64,000 bases of DNA from Affinirhizobium straminoryzae (GCF_007004135.1 NZ_VJMG01000030.1:86554-150553), one strand, 5' to 3'; shown: positions 24,541 through 35,338, counted from the first letter of the stretch. The notes: generated by a model not told the origin, from the sequence alone. Translations and numbers: made by a program.

Positions 24541-26031
24541 TCACGCCTCGTAGCGGTCGCGCACCAGCTGGTCGAGCAGGCGCACGCCATAGCCCGAGCC
24601 CCAGGACTGGTTGATCTCGCTGGCGGGCGAGCCCATGGCCGTGCCGGCCACATCGAGATGCGCCCAGGGCGTGTCACCGACGAAGCGCTTGAGGAACTGC
24701 GCCGCCGTGATCGAGCCGGCATAGCGCCCGCCGCTGTTCTTCATGTCGGCGAAGCGGGAATCGATGATCTTGTCGTAATCCTTGCCGAGCGGCATGCGCC
24801 AAAGCTTCTCCCCGCTCGTCTCGCCGGCGGCAAGCAGGCTGGCCGCGAGTTCGTCATCGTTGGAGAACAGGCCGGCATGCAGGTTGCCGAGCGCCACCAG
24901 GATTGCCCCCGTCAGCGTGGCGAGGTTGATCATGAAGCGCGGCTTGAAGCGTTCCTTGGCATACCAGAGCGCATCGGCGAGCACGAGACGGCCTTCCGCA
25001 TCGGTATTGATGATCTCGATCGTCTGGCCGGACATGGAGGTGACGATATCGCCGGGGCGCTGGGCATTGCCATCCGGCATGTTTTCCACAAGCCCGATGA
25101 TGCCGACGGCATTCACCTTCGCCTTGCGGGCGGCCAGCGTGTGCATGAGGCCGGTCACGGCGGCAGCCCCGCCCATGTCGCCCTTCATGTCTTCCATGTT
25201 GGCGGCCGGCTTGATCGAAATGCCGCCGGTATCGAAAACAACGCCCTTGCCGATGAAGGCGAGCGGCGCCTCGTCCGTCTTGCCGCCCTTCCACTGCATG
25301 ATCGCCATGCGCGGCGGACGGGCCGAACCCTGCGCCACGCCGAGCAGCGCGCCCATGCCGAGCGCGCGCATCTCGGTTTCCGTCAGGATCTCCACCTCGA
25401 CGCCGAGTGCCTGAAGCGCGCTTGCACGCTCGGCGAATTCGATCGGGCCGAGAACGTTCGGCGGCAGGTTCACCAGCTCGCGGGCCAGGTTGACACCGCC
25501 GGCCACTGCCTCTGCAAAGCCGAAGCCCGCGGCTGCGGCCTCGTGATGGGCGGTGACGATGGTGATCTCGACCGCCTTGGCGCTCTTGTCCTCGTCATCG
25601 GCCTTCTTCGTCTTGAAGCTGTCGAAGCTGTAGGCCCGCAGCAGCAGGCCGGTGGCAAAATCCACGGCCTTGGTTGCATCCACCTCAAGGCCTGGCGCAT
25701 CAAGGAAAATGGTGACCGTCTCGGCACGCTTGATCATGCTCGACGCCTTGCCGCCGGCCCGCAGCCAGTCATAGGCGCTGATGTCCGCCGGCTTTCCAAG
25801 CCCCAGCACCACCAGCCGGTCGAACGGCGACTGATGTGGCGCCAGGACATCGAGCACGCTCATCGACTTGGCGGAGAAGCCGGCAACCTCGCCCGCACGG
25901 CCGAGCACCTGCGCAGGATCTGCAAATTCCGCCCCGGCCACGGCATGATCACCGGACACTTTCAGGCCGATGGCGAGACCGCTACTGACGGTTGCGAACT
26001 GTGCGAAACGAATTGTATACTGAACGGACAT
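24541..26031 (-). CDS. pepA: Leucyl aminopeptidase (M17)
   Basis: 496 residues. The C-terminal catalytic domain shows the two-zinc M17 signature [14 protein letters not shown], together with [16 protein letters not shown] and [11 protein letters not shown]; the N-terminal macro-like domain spans about 1-180. It removes N-terminal residues from peptides in the cytosol as a hexamer, and in E. coli the same protein also binds DNA for site-specific recombination. holC follows 8 bases later. Confidence 0.96.
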   Translation of the reverse strand: MSVQYTIRFAQFATVSSGLAIGLKVSGDHAVAGAEFADPAQVLGRAGEVAGFSAKSMSVLDVLAPHQSPFDRLVVLGLGKPADISAYDWLRAGGKASSMIKRAETVTIFLDAPGLEVDATKAVDFATGLLLRAYSFDSFKTKKADDEDKSAKAVEITIVTAHHEAAAAGFGFAEAVAGGVNLARELVNLPPNVLGPIEFAERASALQALGVEVEILTETEMRALGMGALLGVAQGSARPPRMAIMQWKGGKTDEAPLAFIGKGVVFDTGGISIKPAANMEDMKGDMGGAAAVTGLMHTLAARKAKVNAVGIIGLVENMPDGNAQRPGDIVTSMSGQTIEIINTDAEGRLVLADALWYAKERFKPRFMINLATLTGAILVALGNLHAGLFSNDDELAASLLAAGETSGEKLWRMPLGKDYDKIIDSRFADMKNSGGRYAGSITAAQFLKRFVGDTPWAHLDVAGTAMGSPASEINQSWGSGYGVRLLDQLVRDRYEA

Positions 26032-26202
26032 TTCTTCTCCGGAGGCAGAGGATGATGTAAGACTTCACGGCCAATCTGGGAGGATGGGCCGCCGAGGACA
26101 AGAGAGCGGACAGGCATTGGCAAGGCGACGTCTTAATGTTGTCATGCGATCTGCGTAACCGCTACCAGGCTCGGAACGATCATAGGGGAAGGAATAAACA
26201 CT

Positions 26203-26982
26203 TTGGCAGACGCGTTCCAGTCATCCAACCTGTTTTCCGGACCGCGGCTTCGGCAAAGTTTCCGGCGGCCGCAGGCTTGGTTCGTCACGCTGTTTTGTGC
26301 CTGGTGGGTTCTTCTCGCCGTCTTCTACCTGTTTCCGGGCATAGACATCGCCGTGGCGCAGAGCTTCTTCCATCCGATCGATTGCGGCGCGAACACGGTC
26401 GCGGGCCGCATCTGCGGCAGCTTCGCCTATTCCAGCGAAGGGATCCTGATCGCGCTGCGCAAGTTCTTCTTCTACCTGCCCGTCGTGGTCGCGATCGTGA
26501 TCCTGATGTTGCTGCTTGAAAACCTGCAGCACCACGGCGCGACCTATGATGCGGGCAAGACCCGGCGCTACTCGATCGCGCTCACAGCCTTCCTTCTCGG
26601 TCCCTATGTGCTGGTAAACCTGATTCTCAAGACGATCTCCGGTCGCTCGCGGCCCTACAATACGGATCTCTTCGGCGGCACGGAGTTTTTCACCGCGGCA
26701 GGCACCTTCCATGGCAGCTGCGTCAACAACTGCTCGTTCATTTCCGGGGAAGCGGCCAGCGCCGGCTGGCTCGTCTGTCTCGTGGTGCTGCTTCCAGCCC
26801 GCCTGCGACCGGTCGTGGGGCCGCCGCTTCTGCTGCTCTGCCTCGTTCCGGCCAGCCTTCGCCTGTCCTTCGGCGGCCACTATCTGTCGGATGTCATCCT
26901 TGGCTTCCTGTCGTCAGCCGTCGTCTATGCGGGTGTCGCCAGCTATTTCGAAATGACACAGACACAAAAAAAACACCGGTAG
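26203..26982 (+). CDS. lpxF: PAP2-type membrane phosphatase, LpxF-like (lipid A 4'-phosphatase candidate)
   Basis: 259 residues with a TTG start at 26203, preceded by GGGGAAGGA; there is no ATG early in the frame. About six membrane helices. The three PAP2 phosphatase motifs are K-x6-RP (KTISGRSRP), NCSFISGEAAS in place of the usual PSGH, and RLSFGGHYLSDV. The N-terminal FPGIDIAVAQSFF and the CSF(I/V)SG(E/D) middle motif are what I recall for LpxF, which removes the 4' phosphate of lipid A in Rhizobium and Francisella. Location 97 bases before lptF fits a lipid A role. Substrate not proven. Confidence 0.65.
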   Translation: MADAFQSSNLFSGPRLRQSFRRPQAWFVTLFCAWWVLLAVFYLFPGIDIAVAQSFFHPIDCGANTVAGRICGSFAYSSEGILIALRKFFFYLPVVVAIVILMLLLENLQHHGATYDAGKTRRYSIALTAFLLGPYVLVNLILKTISGRSRPYNTDLFGGTEFFTAAGTFHGSCVNNCSFISGEAASAGWLVCLVVLLPARLRPVVGPPLLLLCLVPASLRLSFGGHYLSDVILGFLSSAVVYAGVASYFEMTQTQKKHR

Positions 26983-27079
26983 CAAACAGTTTTGTGACAG
27001 GACGGCTGTCGCCATGGCGCACCGAATTGCTTAGAACCCGCGAACCAGCCGTCACCAGGCCATTACCGACCGGACCCGA

Positions 27080-28261
27080 ATGAAGCTTCTCGAACTCTAC
27101 ATTTTTCGGCGAGCGTTCCAGATGTTCTTCATCACCCTCATTCCGGTGCTGACGATCATATGGACCATCCAGGTGCTCGGGCGGATCAATCTCGTCACCG
27201 ATACCGGCCAGTCGATGGGCTCGTTCGTCCTGCTCGCGACCTTCATCCTGCCGACAATCATACCGGTGGTGCTGCCGTTTGCCGTCGTGATCGGCGTGAC
27301 GCAGACGCTGAACGCGATGAACAACGATTCGGAGCTGGCGGTGATCGATGCGGCGGGCGCGCCGCGCTCGGTGCTCTACCGCCCGGTGATGCTGCTGGCG
27401 ATCGGCATGGCGGCCTTCTCCTTCCTGATCACCAATTTCGTCGAGCCGGCTTCGCGCACCAAGGCGCGCGACATGGTGGCGGAGGCCTATGCGGATCTCC
27501 TCTCCTCGGTGATCGAGGAAAAGACCTTCCGCAGCATCGAGGACAATCTCTATGTGCAGATCTCGGAGCGCCATTCCGGCCGCATCCTGAAGGGTCTGTT
27601 CCTGGTGGATTACCGCGATCCGAACATGGAACTCATCTATTATGCGCGGGAAGGCTCGATCGACGAGAGCGGCACGACGCTGACAATGCGTGACGGCGAG
27701 GTGCACCGGAAAGCCAAGGACGGCCGAATCTCCATCGTGAAATTCCTCTCCTATGCCTTCGACCTGTCCTCCATGAACGAGACGACGGGCGACAAGGCGG
27801 TGTTTTCCAGCGATCGCAGCCTCGCCTTCCTGCTGAAGCCCGACCCGACCGACAAGGCCTTCCTGAGCTCTCCGGGCGCCTTCCGTTCGGAACTGCACCG
27901 CCGCCTCTCGGACTGGATGCTGCCCGTGGTGTTCGGCCTGATCTCCCTGGTTGTCGCCGGTAATGTACGCTCCAGCCGCCGCACCCGCATGCATCCGATG
28001 GTGCTGGCGCTCATTCTGGCCTTCGCACTGCGCTGGCTGAGCTTCTATATCGTGAATCTGACCAAGACGAACGCTGCCATGGTGCCGCTGGTCTATCTGG
28101 TTCCGGCCGCCTTCGGGGCGATCTGCGTCGTGATGCTGATGACCAACCGCGGCCTTCGCCTGCCATCCTTCCTTGCCAATCACACCGGTCGCTGGATGAA
28201 CAAGGCCGAAAGCGGACTGCGCCAGATGGCGTCCGGCTCGAAGGGAGGCGGACAGCCATGA
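27080..28261 (+). CDS. lptF: LPS export ABC transporter permease LptF
   Basis: 393 residues of the YjgP/YjgQ family. Six membrane helices arranged 3 + 3 around a periplasmic beta-jellyroll (about 130-270). The opening LELYIFRRAFQMFFITL, the segment PTIIPVVLPFAVVIGVTQTLNAMNNDSE with the ELAVI coupling motif, and the helices near the C-terminus are characteristic. With LptG and the ATPase LptB (not in this window) it pulls LPS from the inner membrane onto the LptC-LptA bridge. Overlaps lptG by 4 bases. Confidence 0.95.
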   Translation: MKLLELYIFRRAFQMFFITLIPVLTIIWTIQVLGRINLVTDTGQSMGSFVLLATFILPTIIPVVLPFAVVIGVTQTLNAMNNDSELAVIDAAGAPRSVLYRPVMLLAIGMAAFSFLITNFVEPASRTKARDMVAEAYADLLSSVIEEKTFRSIEDNLYVQISERHSGRILKGLFLVDYRDPNMELIYYAREGSIDESGTTLTMRDGEVHRKAKDGRISIVKFLSYAFDLSSMNETTGDKAVFSSDRSLAFLLKPDPTDKAFLSSPGAFRSELHRRLSDWMLPVVFGLISLVVAGNVRSSRRTRMHPMVLALILAFALRWLSFYIVNLTKTNAAMVPLVYLVPAAFGAICVVMLMTNRGLRLPSFLANHTGRWMNKAESGLRQMASGSKGGGQP

Positions 28262-29346
28262 TCGCGCGGACGCTGAGCTGGTATTTCTTCAAGCGCTACA
28301 TGATCACCGCCCTCTGGTTCCTCCTGGGCGTCTGCGGGATCATCTTCCTGGCCGATTTCAGCGAGACAAGCCGCCGCATGTCCGGCTTCGTCGGCTACAC
28401 CGTGCCGGGCGGCCTGCTGATGAGCGCGCTGCGCCTGCCGCTGATCGTGCAGCAGACCGTTCCGACGCTGACCCTGTTCATCGGCATGACCACGCTGATC
28501 ACCCTCAACCGTCGCTCCGAACTCGTGGTGACGCGCGCCGCCGGTCTTTCTGTCTGGCAGTTCGTGCTGCCCTTCGTCGCCGGCGCCTTCCTGATCGGCC
28601 TTGCCACGGTGACCGTGATCAATCCGCTGGCCGCCTGGGGACAGAACCTCTCTTCCACCATGGAATCGGACTGGCGCAAGGCCAGCAATGCCAGCCGCGC
28701 CTCCAATTTCCTGCCGTGGATCCGCCAGATCAGCAACACGGACGATACCGTCATCGGCGCCAAGGGCTTTGAAAACGGCGGAACGCAGCTGATCGACGTG
28801 GTCATTGTCCACTTTGATCCACAGGGTCGGATCACGCTTCGGCAGGATGCGCAGACCGCGACCTTGGAGGATGGTTACTGGCTGCTTAACAATGTTCTGG
28901 AAACGCGCACCGATGCGCCCCCGGCTCGCCTGCCGGAGGTCAAGGTGCGCACGAACCTTCGGAAGGCCTATCTGCAGGAATCGCTGTCGAAGCCGGAGAA
29001 CGTTGCTTTCTTTGACATTTTACGAAAAATCGAAGTTGTTCGCTCGTTCGGCATCTCCACCAAGCCCTTCGAGACCCAATTTCATTCGCTCCTGTCCTTG
29101 CCGCTGCTTCTGGTGGCAATGACCCTGATCGCTGCGACGGTTTCCCTCCGCTTCAGCCGAATGGCACAATCGCGTTCGGTGATTCTGGGTGGAATCGTCT
29201 GTGGCTTCGTGCTTTATGTGGTAACCGTGCTTGTAAAAGCATTCGGAAGCAGTGGCGTTGTGCCCCCCTTCGTGGCCGTCTGGATTCCGGTCGTGGTCGC
29301 GATGGCAATCGGCGCAACAATCCTGCTTCATCAGGAGGATGGCTAG
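28258..29346 (+). CDS. lptG: LPS export ABC transporter permease LptG
   Basis: 362 residues, paralogous to LptF: WYFFKRYMITALWFLLG at the N-terminus, LPLIVQQTVPTLTLFIGMTT and RRSELVVTRAAGLSVWQF (coupling helix contacting LptB), a periplasmic jellyroll (about 130-260) and three C-terminal helices. Translation starts inside the lptF stop (ATGA) and ends at TAGTG, sharing one base with the lptD start, so LptF, LptG and LptD are produced from one tightly coupled message. Confidence 0.95.
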   Translation: MIARTLSWYFFKRYMITALWFLLGVCGIIFLADFSETSRRMSGFVGYTVPGGLLMSALRLPLIVQQTVPTLTLFIGMTTLITLNRRSELVVTRAAGLSVWQFVLPFVAGAFLIGLATVTVINPLAAWGQNLSSTMESDWRKASNASRASNFLPWIRQISNTDDTVIGAKGFENGGTQLIDVVIVHFDPQGRITLRQDAQTATLEDGYWLLNNVLETRTDAPPARLPEVKVRTNLRKAYLQESLSKPENVAFFDILRKIEVVRSFGISTKPFETQFHSLLSLPLLLVAMTLIAATVSLRFSRMAQSRSVILGGIVCGFVLYVVTVLVKAFGSSGVVPPFVAVWIPVVVAMAIGATILLHQEDG

Positions 29347-31676
29347 TGGCGGTACATGACCGCGGGAACATCAGACGGCTTCTTGCCGCCTTGCTCACCA
29401 GCACGGCTGCATGCGTATTGGTCGTCAACCCGTCGCCCGTTCACGCACAGGCGTCTCGCCTCGTGCCTCAGGAAGCCGATGGAGCGAAAATGCTCCTGCG
29501 GGCCAATGAACTCGTCTATAATCAGGACAGCCAGCACGTGACCGCCACCGGCGGCGTGCAGCTCTATTACAATCGCCACCGCATGGTGGCCCAGCGCGTG
29601 GAATATGACCAGAAGACCGGTCGTGTGATGGCGACCGGCAATATCGAACTGATCGAACCGGACGGCAACCGCGTCTATGCCGATTCGCTGGATGTGACCG
29701 ACGACTTCGGTCAGGGCTTCGTGAATTCGCTGCGTGTCGAGACCACCGACAACACACGCATGGCTGCCGAGAGCGCCGAGCAGTTGCCCGACGAGAAGAT
29801 GATCCTGAACAACGGGGTCTATACGGCCTGCCTGCCCTGCGCACAGCGGCCGGACAAGGCGCCGCTCTGGCAGGTCAAGGCGCAGCGCGTCATCCGCGAC
29901 GGCAAGAACCACACGATTCGCCTCGAACATGCCCGCTTCGAGCTGTTCGGCATGCCGATCGGCTATGTGCCTTTCATCACGGTTCCCGACGAAACGGTGG
30001 AACGCAAGTCCGGCTTCCTGTTCCCGAGTGCAAGCCTCACCGACAAGCTGGGTTTCGGCACGACGGTTCCCTATTATCAGGTCATCTCGCCGAGCATGGA
30101 TGCGACGCTGAGCCCGACCTATTACACCAAGCAGGGCCTGCTGTTGCAGGGCGAGGTCCGCAACCGTTTCGAGACCGGCGATCACACGCTGCGATTTGCC
30201 TATATCGACCAGCAGAGTTCGAACGTCTTCAATGCCGGCACCAGCGATGCCCGGGCCAATAGCCGCGAGATGATCGCATCCAAGGCGGAGTTCAAGATCA
30301 ATCCGCGCTGGACCTTCGGCTGGAACGTGATGCTCCAGTCGGACAATAACTTCTCCAAGACCTACAAGCTGAACGATCTCAATACGACCAATTTCACCAA
30401 TGACCTGTACCTGACGGGCATCGGGACGCGGAACTATTTCGATCTGCACAGCTACTACTTCGACGTGCAGGATGCTGATTACAACAGCAACGCCGAAAAG
30501 CAGCAGGCGATCGTCTATCCGGTCATCGACTACAGCTACTATGCGCCCGAGCCGGTGGCGGGCGGGGAACTGTCGTTCAACGCCAACATCACCAACATGT
30601 CGCGCCGCAAGGACGATTTCTATACCGAAGGCGGCTTCGCCCGCTATCGCGGCCTGGAAGGCAGCTACAGCCGCATGACGGCCGAGGCGGAGTGGAAGCG
30701 CACCTTCACGACCGACGAAGGCCTGCTTGTAACGCCGATCCTGGCGGCCCGCGGCGATGCGCTGCGCAGCACCGCCTCGACCGCGCCGAGCTTCGGCACC
30801 TCTACCTATGCCGGCGACTTCTCCGGTTCCGGTGCCTCCACGCGCTACATGCTGACCGCAGGCATGGAAGCCCGTTATCCCGTGCTGATCACGACCGATC
30901 ATGCCACGCATGTGATCGAGCCTATCGCGCAGATTTTCGCGCGTCCGGACGAACAGCACGCCGGCGGCTTGCCAAACGAGGATGCGCAGAGCTTCGTCTT
31001 CGACGCCACCACCTTGTTCGACCGCGACAAGTTCTCGGGCTATGACCGCATCGAAGGCGGAACGCGCGCCAATGTCGGCATCCGCTATTCCGGCAACTTC
31101 GACAACGGCATCGGACTGCGTGGCATCTTCGGACAGTCCTATCAGCTCGCCGGTCTGAATTCCTTTGCCACATCCGACCTGGTCAATGCCGGTGCCGAAT
31201 CGGGTCTTGAGACCAATGTCTCGGATTTCGTCACCATGGCGGCAATCGACCTGCCGCATGGCTACAGCATTTCGACGCAGGGCCGTTTCGACGAGAAGAC
31301 GCTCGAACTGCGTCGGGCGGACGCCTCCTTCAGCTATAACCTGCCGCGCGTCAGCGGTTCGCTGATCTACACCAACATCCAGCCCCAGCCCGAATACGGC
31401 GTAGCAACCACAGCGGAATATCTGAAGGCCTCCAACAACCTGAAGATCAACCAGAACTGGTCCTTCGCAACGTCGGCCACCTGGGACATCCAGAAGCAGG
31501 ATGTGGTGCGTCGCGGCGTGGGTCTGAGCTATGCGGACGAGTGCACGGTCTTCACCGTGGCCTACAGCGACCAGCCGGCCAATACCGACCCGAACGACTG
31601 GACCGTGACGGCGCGTCTGACGTTCCGTACGCTGGGCGACGTCAAGGTCGGCTCAACCGGCAACACGACCAACTAA
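29346..31676 (+). CDS. lptD: LPS-assembly protein LptD
   Basis: 776 residues with a GTG start at 29346 overlapping the lptG stop by one base and preceded by AGGAGG. Signal peptide to about residue 35 (VVNPSPVHAQA), an N-terminal OstA jellyroll domain (about 40-160; ANELVYNQDSQHVTATGGVQ shows its repeated D/T-A-T-G pattern) that receives LPS from LptA, and a large C-terminal beta barrel ending in strands. Cysteines occur in TACLPC and ADECTVF and could form the structural disulfides. Together with the lipoprotein LptE it inserts LPS into the outer leaflet. Confidence 0.95.
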   Translation: MAVHDRGNIRRLLAALLTSTAACVLVVNPSPVHAQASRLVPQEADGAKMLLRANELVYNQDSQHVTATGGVQLYYNRHRMVAQRVEYDQKTGRVMATGNIELIEPDGNRVYADSLDVTDDFGQGFVNSLRVETTDNTRMAAESAEQLPDEKMILNNGVYTACLPCAQRPDKAPLWQVKAQRVIRDGKNHTIRLEHARFELFGMPIGYVPFITVPDETVERKSGFLFPSASLTDKLGFGTTVPYYQVISPSMDATLSPTYYTKQGLLLQGEVRNRFETGDHTLRFAYIDQQSSNVFNAGTSDARANSREMIASKAEFKINPRWTFGWNVMLQSDNNFSKTYKLNDLNTTNFTNDLYLTGIGTRNYFDLHSYYFDVQDADYNSNAEKQQAIVYPVIDYSYYAPEPVAGGELSFNANITNMSRRKDDFYTEGGFARYRGLEGSYSRMTAEAEWKRTFTTDEGLLVTPILAARGDALRSTASTAPSFGTSTYAGDFSGSGASTRYMLTAGMEARYPVLITTDHATHVIEPIAQIFARPDEQHAGGLPNEDAQSFVFDATTLFDRDKFSGYDRIEGGTRANVGIRYSGNFDNGIGLRGIFGQSYQLAGLNSFATSDLVNAGAESGLETNVSDFVTMAAIDLPHGYSISTQGRFDEKTLELRRADASFSYNLPRVSGSLIYTNIQPQPEYGVATTAEYLKASNNLKINQNWSFATSATWDIQKQDVVRRGVGLSYADECTVFTVAYSDQPANTDPNDWTVTARLTFRTLGDVKVGSTGNTTN

Positions 31677-31793
31677 TGTCGGCACCCTTGTGCTTGTCAT
31701 TGTTTCGCCGCATGGTTTATGCAATCCACACCGAGAACTGAAATCGACTGAGCCGGCGGCCCGAAGGGGCCGCCGCACGCCAAGAAGGGACGA

Positions 31794-32741
31794 ATGATGT
31801 TTGCCAGCATTGCCTTGCGCCGGGCAGCACTCGCCGCTACCGCACTCGCTATGGCCTTCGTCGTGGATCCGGCGCCCCGTGTGGCGCTTGCGGCAAGCGA
31901 GGTCGTGGTGGTCGTCAACAAGACGCCGATCATCAATACCGACGTCGCACGACGCGTCGCCTTCCTGAAGCTGCAGCGCCAGACCGGCAACCTGCAGAAG
32001 ATGGCCAAGGATCAGTTGATCGACGAGGCGCTGAAGCGCGAGGAAATTGCGCGGCTTCGCATGTCGGTCAGCACCGAGGATGTCGATCGCGCCTTCGAGC
32101 GTTTCGCGCAGGGCAACAAGCTGTCTGCCGCCCAGATGACCCAGATTCTGGATCGGGCCGGCGTCGGCGTCGATCATTTCAAGGCCTTCATCGCCGTTCA
32201 GATGAGCTGGCCGCGTCTCGTCAACGCGCGCTATGGCTCGAGCGGCAAGATGTCGCCTGACGAACTGGTCAAGCGCATGCAGGAAAACAAGGAAAAGCCG
32301 GTTACCACCGAATATTTCCTGCAGCAGATCATTTTCGTCGTACCCGCATCCCGCCGCAACGAGATTCTCGCCAAGCGCAAGGCGGAAGCGGACAAGGCAC
32401 GTCCCAATTTTCCGGGCTGCGACAAGGCCAAGGACTTTGCCAAGACCATGCTCGACGTCTCCGTTCGGGATCTCGGCCGTGTCATGAAGCCGGAACTGCC
32501 GGAGGAATGGCGGCCGCTGATCGAAAAGCCGGCGGCGAATGGCACAACTGGCGCCCGCGTGACCGAGCGCGGTGTGGAATTCCTTGCCATCTGCAGCCAG
32601 CGCCAGGTGTCCGACGACACCGCCGCCGAAATCGTCTTCCGCGCCGAGGATATCGGCAAGCAGAAGAAGGGTGGCGAAAATCCGAACGACGCCAAGTATC
32701 TCGCGGAGCTGCGCCAGCAGGCACAGATCGTCTATCCTTGA
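31794..32741 (+). CDS. surA: SurA-type periplasmic chaperone / peptidyl-prolyl isomerase
   Basis: 315 residues with a signal peptide ([20 protein letters not shown], cleavage near ALAAS). The SurA N-terminal chaperone domain opens with [21 protein letters not shown] and a parvulin-like part follows from about residue 165 ([14 protein letters not shown]). It is shorter than E. coli SurA (428) and has one isomerase domain, as in other rhizobia. It should escort LptD and other barrel proteins to the outer membrane. The stop overlaps a TTG that starts pdxA. Confidence 0.88.
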   Translation: MMFASIALRRAALAATALAMAFVVDPAPRVALAASEVVVVVNKTPIINTDVARRVAFLKLQRQTGNLQKMAKDQLIDEALKREEIARLRMSVSTEDVDRAFERFAQGNKLSAAQMTQILDRAGVGVDHFKAFIAVQMSWPRLVNARYGSSGKMSPDELVKRMQENKEKPVTTEYFLQQIIFVVPASRRNEILAKRKAEADKARPNFPGCDKAKDFAKTMLDVSVRDLGRVMKPELPEEWRPLIEKPAANGTTGARVTERGVEFLAICSQRQVSDDTAAEIVFRAEDIGKQKKGGENPNDAKYLAELRQQAQIVYP

Positions 32742-33772
32742 GCGGGGCAGCCCTGACGGCACGTCCCCTCGCCCTCACGCAGGGTGATCCGGCCGGCATA
32801 GGCCCCGACATCGCACTTGCCGCCTGGCTTCAGCGCGAGACGCACAATCTGCGCCCCTTTCTCTATGTGGGCGACCGACAGGTGCTTGCGGCACGGGCCA
32901 ATCTTCTGGGCGTGACTGTCGCCCTGGAGCAAAGCGACGCTGCCTCTGCTGCGGAAATCTTTGCGCGCGCCCTTCCCGTTCTGGACGTGCCTGTCGGCCA
33001 TCCGATCGAAGCCGGCCGACCGCATGTGGCCGCAGCCAGAAGCACGATCAGCGCGATCGAAACCGCCGTTGCACTCTGCTTCAAGGGCGAGGCCGCTGCC
33101 GTCGTGACCAATCCCATCGCAAAATCCGTGCTCTACGAGGCGGGCTTCGGTTTTCCCGGCCATACGGAGTTCCTTGCGGACCTCGCCATGCGGGCAACAG
33201 GAAAAGCCTGCACACCCGTCATGATGCTGGCCGGGCCAAAACTGCGCGCCATTCCGGTCACGATCCATATTCCGTTGAAGGACGTTCCGGCTGCGCTGAC
33301 GCGCGAAGCGATCCTGGAAACCTGCCGGATTGCCGATCGTGACCTGCGCACGCGCTTCGGCCTGACGCAGCCACGTCTCGCCGTGGCAGGCCTCAACCCG
33401 CATGCGGGTGAGGATGGTGCCATGGGTCTCGAGGACCGATACCTCATCGCGCCTGCGATTGCGACCCTGCGCCAGGACGGCATCAACGCCTTCGGCCCGC
33501 TGCCCGCGGACACCATGTTCCACGACGAGGCCCGCAGCCGCTATGACGTGGCCGTGTGCATGTATCACGACCAGGCGCTCATTCCGGCCAAGGCGCTGGG
33601 TTTCGACGATTCGGTCAATGTGACGCTCGGCCTTCCCTTCATCCGCACATCGCCCGATCACGGCACGGCCTTTGGGCTCGCCGGCAAGGGTATTGCCCGC
33701 GAGGCAAGCCTGATCGCCGCCCTGAAGCTTGCTGCCAAACTCGCTTCACAGACAGAAGAAAACCGCACCTGA
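32738..33772 (+). CDS. pdxA: 4-hydroxythreonine-4-phosphate dehydrogenase
   Basis: 344 residues from the TTG at 32738, which overlaps the surA stop as TTGA; no ATG exists near the family start, since [17 protein letters not shown] begins only 12 residues later. PdxA motifs are complete: [17 protein letters not shown] with a metal His, [14 protein letters not shown] and [12 protein letters not shown] with the second metal His and Asp, and [14 protein letters not shown]. It oxidises 4-phosphohydroxy-L-threonine on the way to pyridoxal phosphate, in the cytosol. The surA-pdxA-ksgA order is widely conserved. Confidence 0.94.
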   Translation: MSGAALTARPLALTQGDPAGIGPDIALAAWLQRETHNLRPFLYVGDRQVLAARANLLGVTVALEQSDAASAAEIFARALPVLDVPVGHPIEAGRPHVAAARSTISAIETAVALCFKGEAAAVVTNPIAKSVLYEAGFGFPGHTEFLADLAMRATGKACTPVMMLAGPKLRAIPVTIHIPLKDVPAALTREAILETCRIADRDLRTRFGLTQPRLAVAGLNPHAGEDGAMGLEDRYLIAPAIATLRQDGINAFGPLPADTMFHDEARSRYDVAVCMYHDQALIPAKALGFDDSVNVTLGLPFIRTSPDHGTAFGLAGKGIAREASLIAALKLAAKLASQTEENRT

Positions 33773-34599
33773 TGGCGACCCTTGACGGACTTCCGCCGCT
33801 GCGCGAGGTGATCGACCGCCACGGTCTCGATGCCCGCAAGGCGCTCGGCCAGAACTTTCTGCTCGACCTGAACCTGACTCAGAAGATCGCGCGCACCGCC
33901 GGTCCGCTGGAGGACTGCACGGTGTTCGAGGTCGGCCCCGGCCCCGGCGGCCTGACGCGCGCCATTCTGTCGCTCGGGGCGAAGAAGGTGATCGCCGTGG
34001 AACGCGATTCCCGCTGCCTGCCGGCCTTGGCCGAGGTCGCGGATTATTATCCGGGCCGCCTCGAGGTGATCGAGGGCGACGCGCTGAAGACGGATTTCGA
34101 GGCGCTGGCCCCGGAAGGCCCGATCCGCATCATTGCCAATCTGCCCTACAATGTCGGCACCCAGCTGCTGGTGAACTGGCTTCTGCCGCGCCAGTGGCCG
34201 CCCTTCTGGCGGTCGCTGACGCTGATGTTCCAGAAGGAAGTCGGCCAGCGGATCGTGGCGAAGGAAGACGACAATCATTACGGCCGCCTTGGCGTTCTCT
34301 GCGGCTGGCGCACCGAGGCCCGCATGGCCTTCGACGTGCCGCCGCAGGCCTTTACGCCGCCGCCGAAGGTGACCTCCAGCGTGGTGCATCTCGTGCCGCG
34401 CGAAACGCCCCTGCCCTGCGATGTGGAGAAGCTGGAGCGGGTGACGCAGGCCGCCTTCGGCCAGCGCCGCAAGATGCTGCGCCAGAGCCTGAAGCCGCTC
34501 GGCGGCGAGGCGCTCCTGACGCGCGCCGGGATCGATCCGGCAAGGCGGGCCGAAACGCTGTCGGTCGAGGAATTCGTGACGATCGCCAACCTTCTGTGA
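33772..34599 (+). CDS. rsmA: 16S rRNA (adenine(1518)-N6/adenine(1519)-N6)-dimethyltransferase
   Basis: 275 residues; the ATG shares one base with the pdxA stop (TGATG). The SAM-binding motif I is [16 protein letters not shown], the acidic residue follows in VIAVERD, and the catalytic NLPY is in [19 protein letters not shown] near the N-terminus is a KsgA constant. It dimethylates two adenines in helix 45 of 16S rRNA and checks 30S maturation. Last gene of the lptF-to-ksgA run; a 9-bp inverted repeat at 34611-34630 separates it from the convergent gmk. Confidence 0.96.
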   Translation: MATLDGLPPLREVIDRHGLDARKALGQNFLLDLNLTQKIARTAGPLEDCTVFEVGPGPGGLTRAILSLGAKKVIAVERDSRCLPALAEVADYYPGRLEVIEGDALKTDFEALAPEGPIRIIANLPYNVGTQLLVNWLLPRQWPPFWRSLTLMFQKEVGQRIVAKEDDNHYGRLGVLCGWRTEARMAFDVPPQAFTPPPKVTSSVVHLVPRETPLPCDVEKLERVTQAAFGQRRKMLRQSLKPLGGEALLTRAGIDPARRAETLSVEEFVTIANLL

Positions 34600-34610
34600 A
34601 GGCCAGCTGC

Positions 34611-34630
34611 GAACCGCAGGGCTGCGGTTC
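34611..34630. terminator. Short inverted repeat between convergent rsmA and gmk
   Basis: GAACCGCAG / CTGCGGTTC with a 2-base centre; no T tract on either side. Possible bidirectional stop signal, weak evidence. Confidence 0.35.
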
Positions 34631-34660
34631 ATCACTGGGTCGTTCCGTCGAAAAACGGCC

Positions 34661-35335
34661 TCAGCGGCCGGAGAGATCAGGCTCTTCCTGCAGCAGGCTT
34701 CCGACGAAGTCAAACAGGCCATAGCGCCGATCGCGGCGGATCCGCTCGGCATTGACGATACAGCTCACATGGCCAAAGGCTTCATCAAGGTCATCATTGA
34801 CGATGACGTAATCATATTCGCGCCAGTGCTCGATCTCGGCCCGGGAATTGAGAAGCCGCGTGCGGATCACCTCCTCGGTGTCCTCGGCGCGGCGATGCAG
34901 GCGAGACTGCAGTTCCGTCATGGTCGGCGGCAGAACGAAGATGGAGACGACATCGGCCTTCATCTTTTCCTGCAGCTGGCGGGCACCCTGCCAGTCGATG
35001 TCGAACAGCATGTCGCGGCCTTCCGCCATTGCCTTTTCCACCGGCTCGCGCGGCGTGCCGTAGAAATTGCCATGAACCTCCGCCCATTCCAGCAGATCAC
35101 CGGCGTCACGCATCTTCTCGAACTGCTGGACGCTGATGAAGTGGTAATGCTTGCCGGCAATCTCGCTGCCGCGTTTCGCCCGCGTGGTGACGCTGACGGA
35201 AATTTCGAGGCTTCGATCCGTGTCGAGCAGGTTGCGGGCGATGGTGGACTTTCCCGCGCCCGACGGCGAGGAGAGAACCAGCATCAGGCCACGACGGGCG
35301 ATCTTGACGGCAGGCGAGGACGGCGCCGGGCTCAT
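34661..35335 (-). CDS. gmk: Guanylate kinase
   Basis: 224 residues. The P-loop [10 protein letters not shown] lies at about 22-31, and the GMP-binding part reads [23 protein letters not shown] and [24 protein letters not shown] and the lid region follow. It converts GMP to GDP. It starts 3 bases after the stop of the YicC gene, so the two are co-transcribed, an arrangement common across bacteria. Confidence 0.97.
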   Translation of the reverse strand: MSPAPSSPAVKIARRGLMLVLSSPSGAGKSTIARNLLDTDRSLEISVSVTTRAKRGSEIAGKHYHFISVQQFEKMRDAGDLLEWAEVHGNFYGTPREPVEKAMAEGRDMLFDIDWQGARQLQEKMKADVVSIFVLPPTMTELQSRLHRRAEDTEEVIRTRLLNSRAEIEHWREYDYVIVNDDLDEAFGHVSCIVNAERIRRDRRYGLFDFVGSLLQEEPDLSGR

Positions 35336-35338
35336 GCA

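Noticed and set aside
34611..34630. Perfect inverted repeat as an operator
   Set aside because: It lies between two convergent gene ends, so a transcription stop is more likely than regulation.
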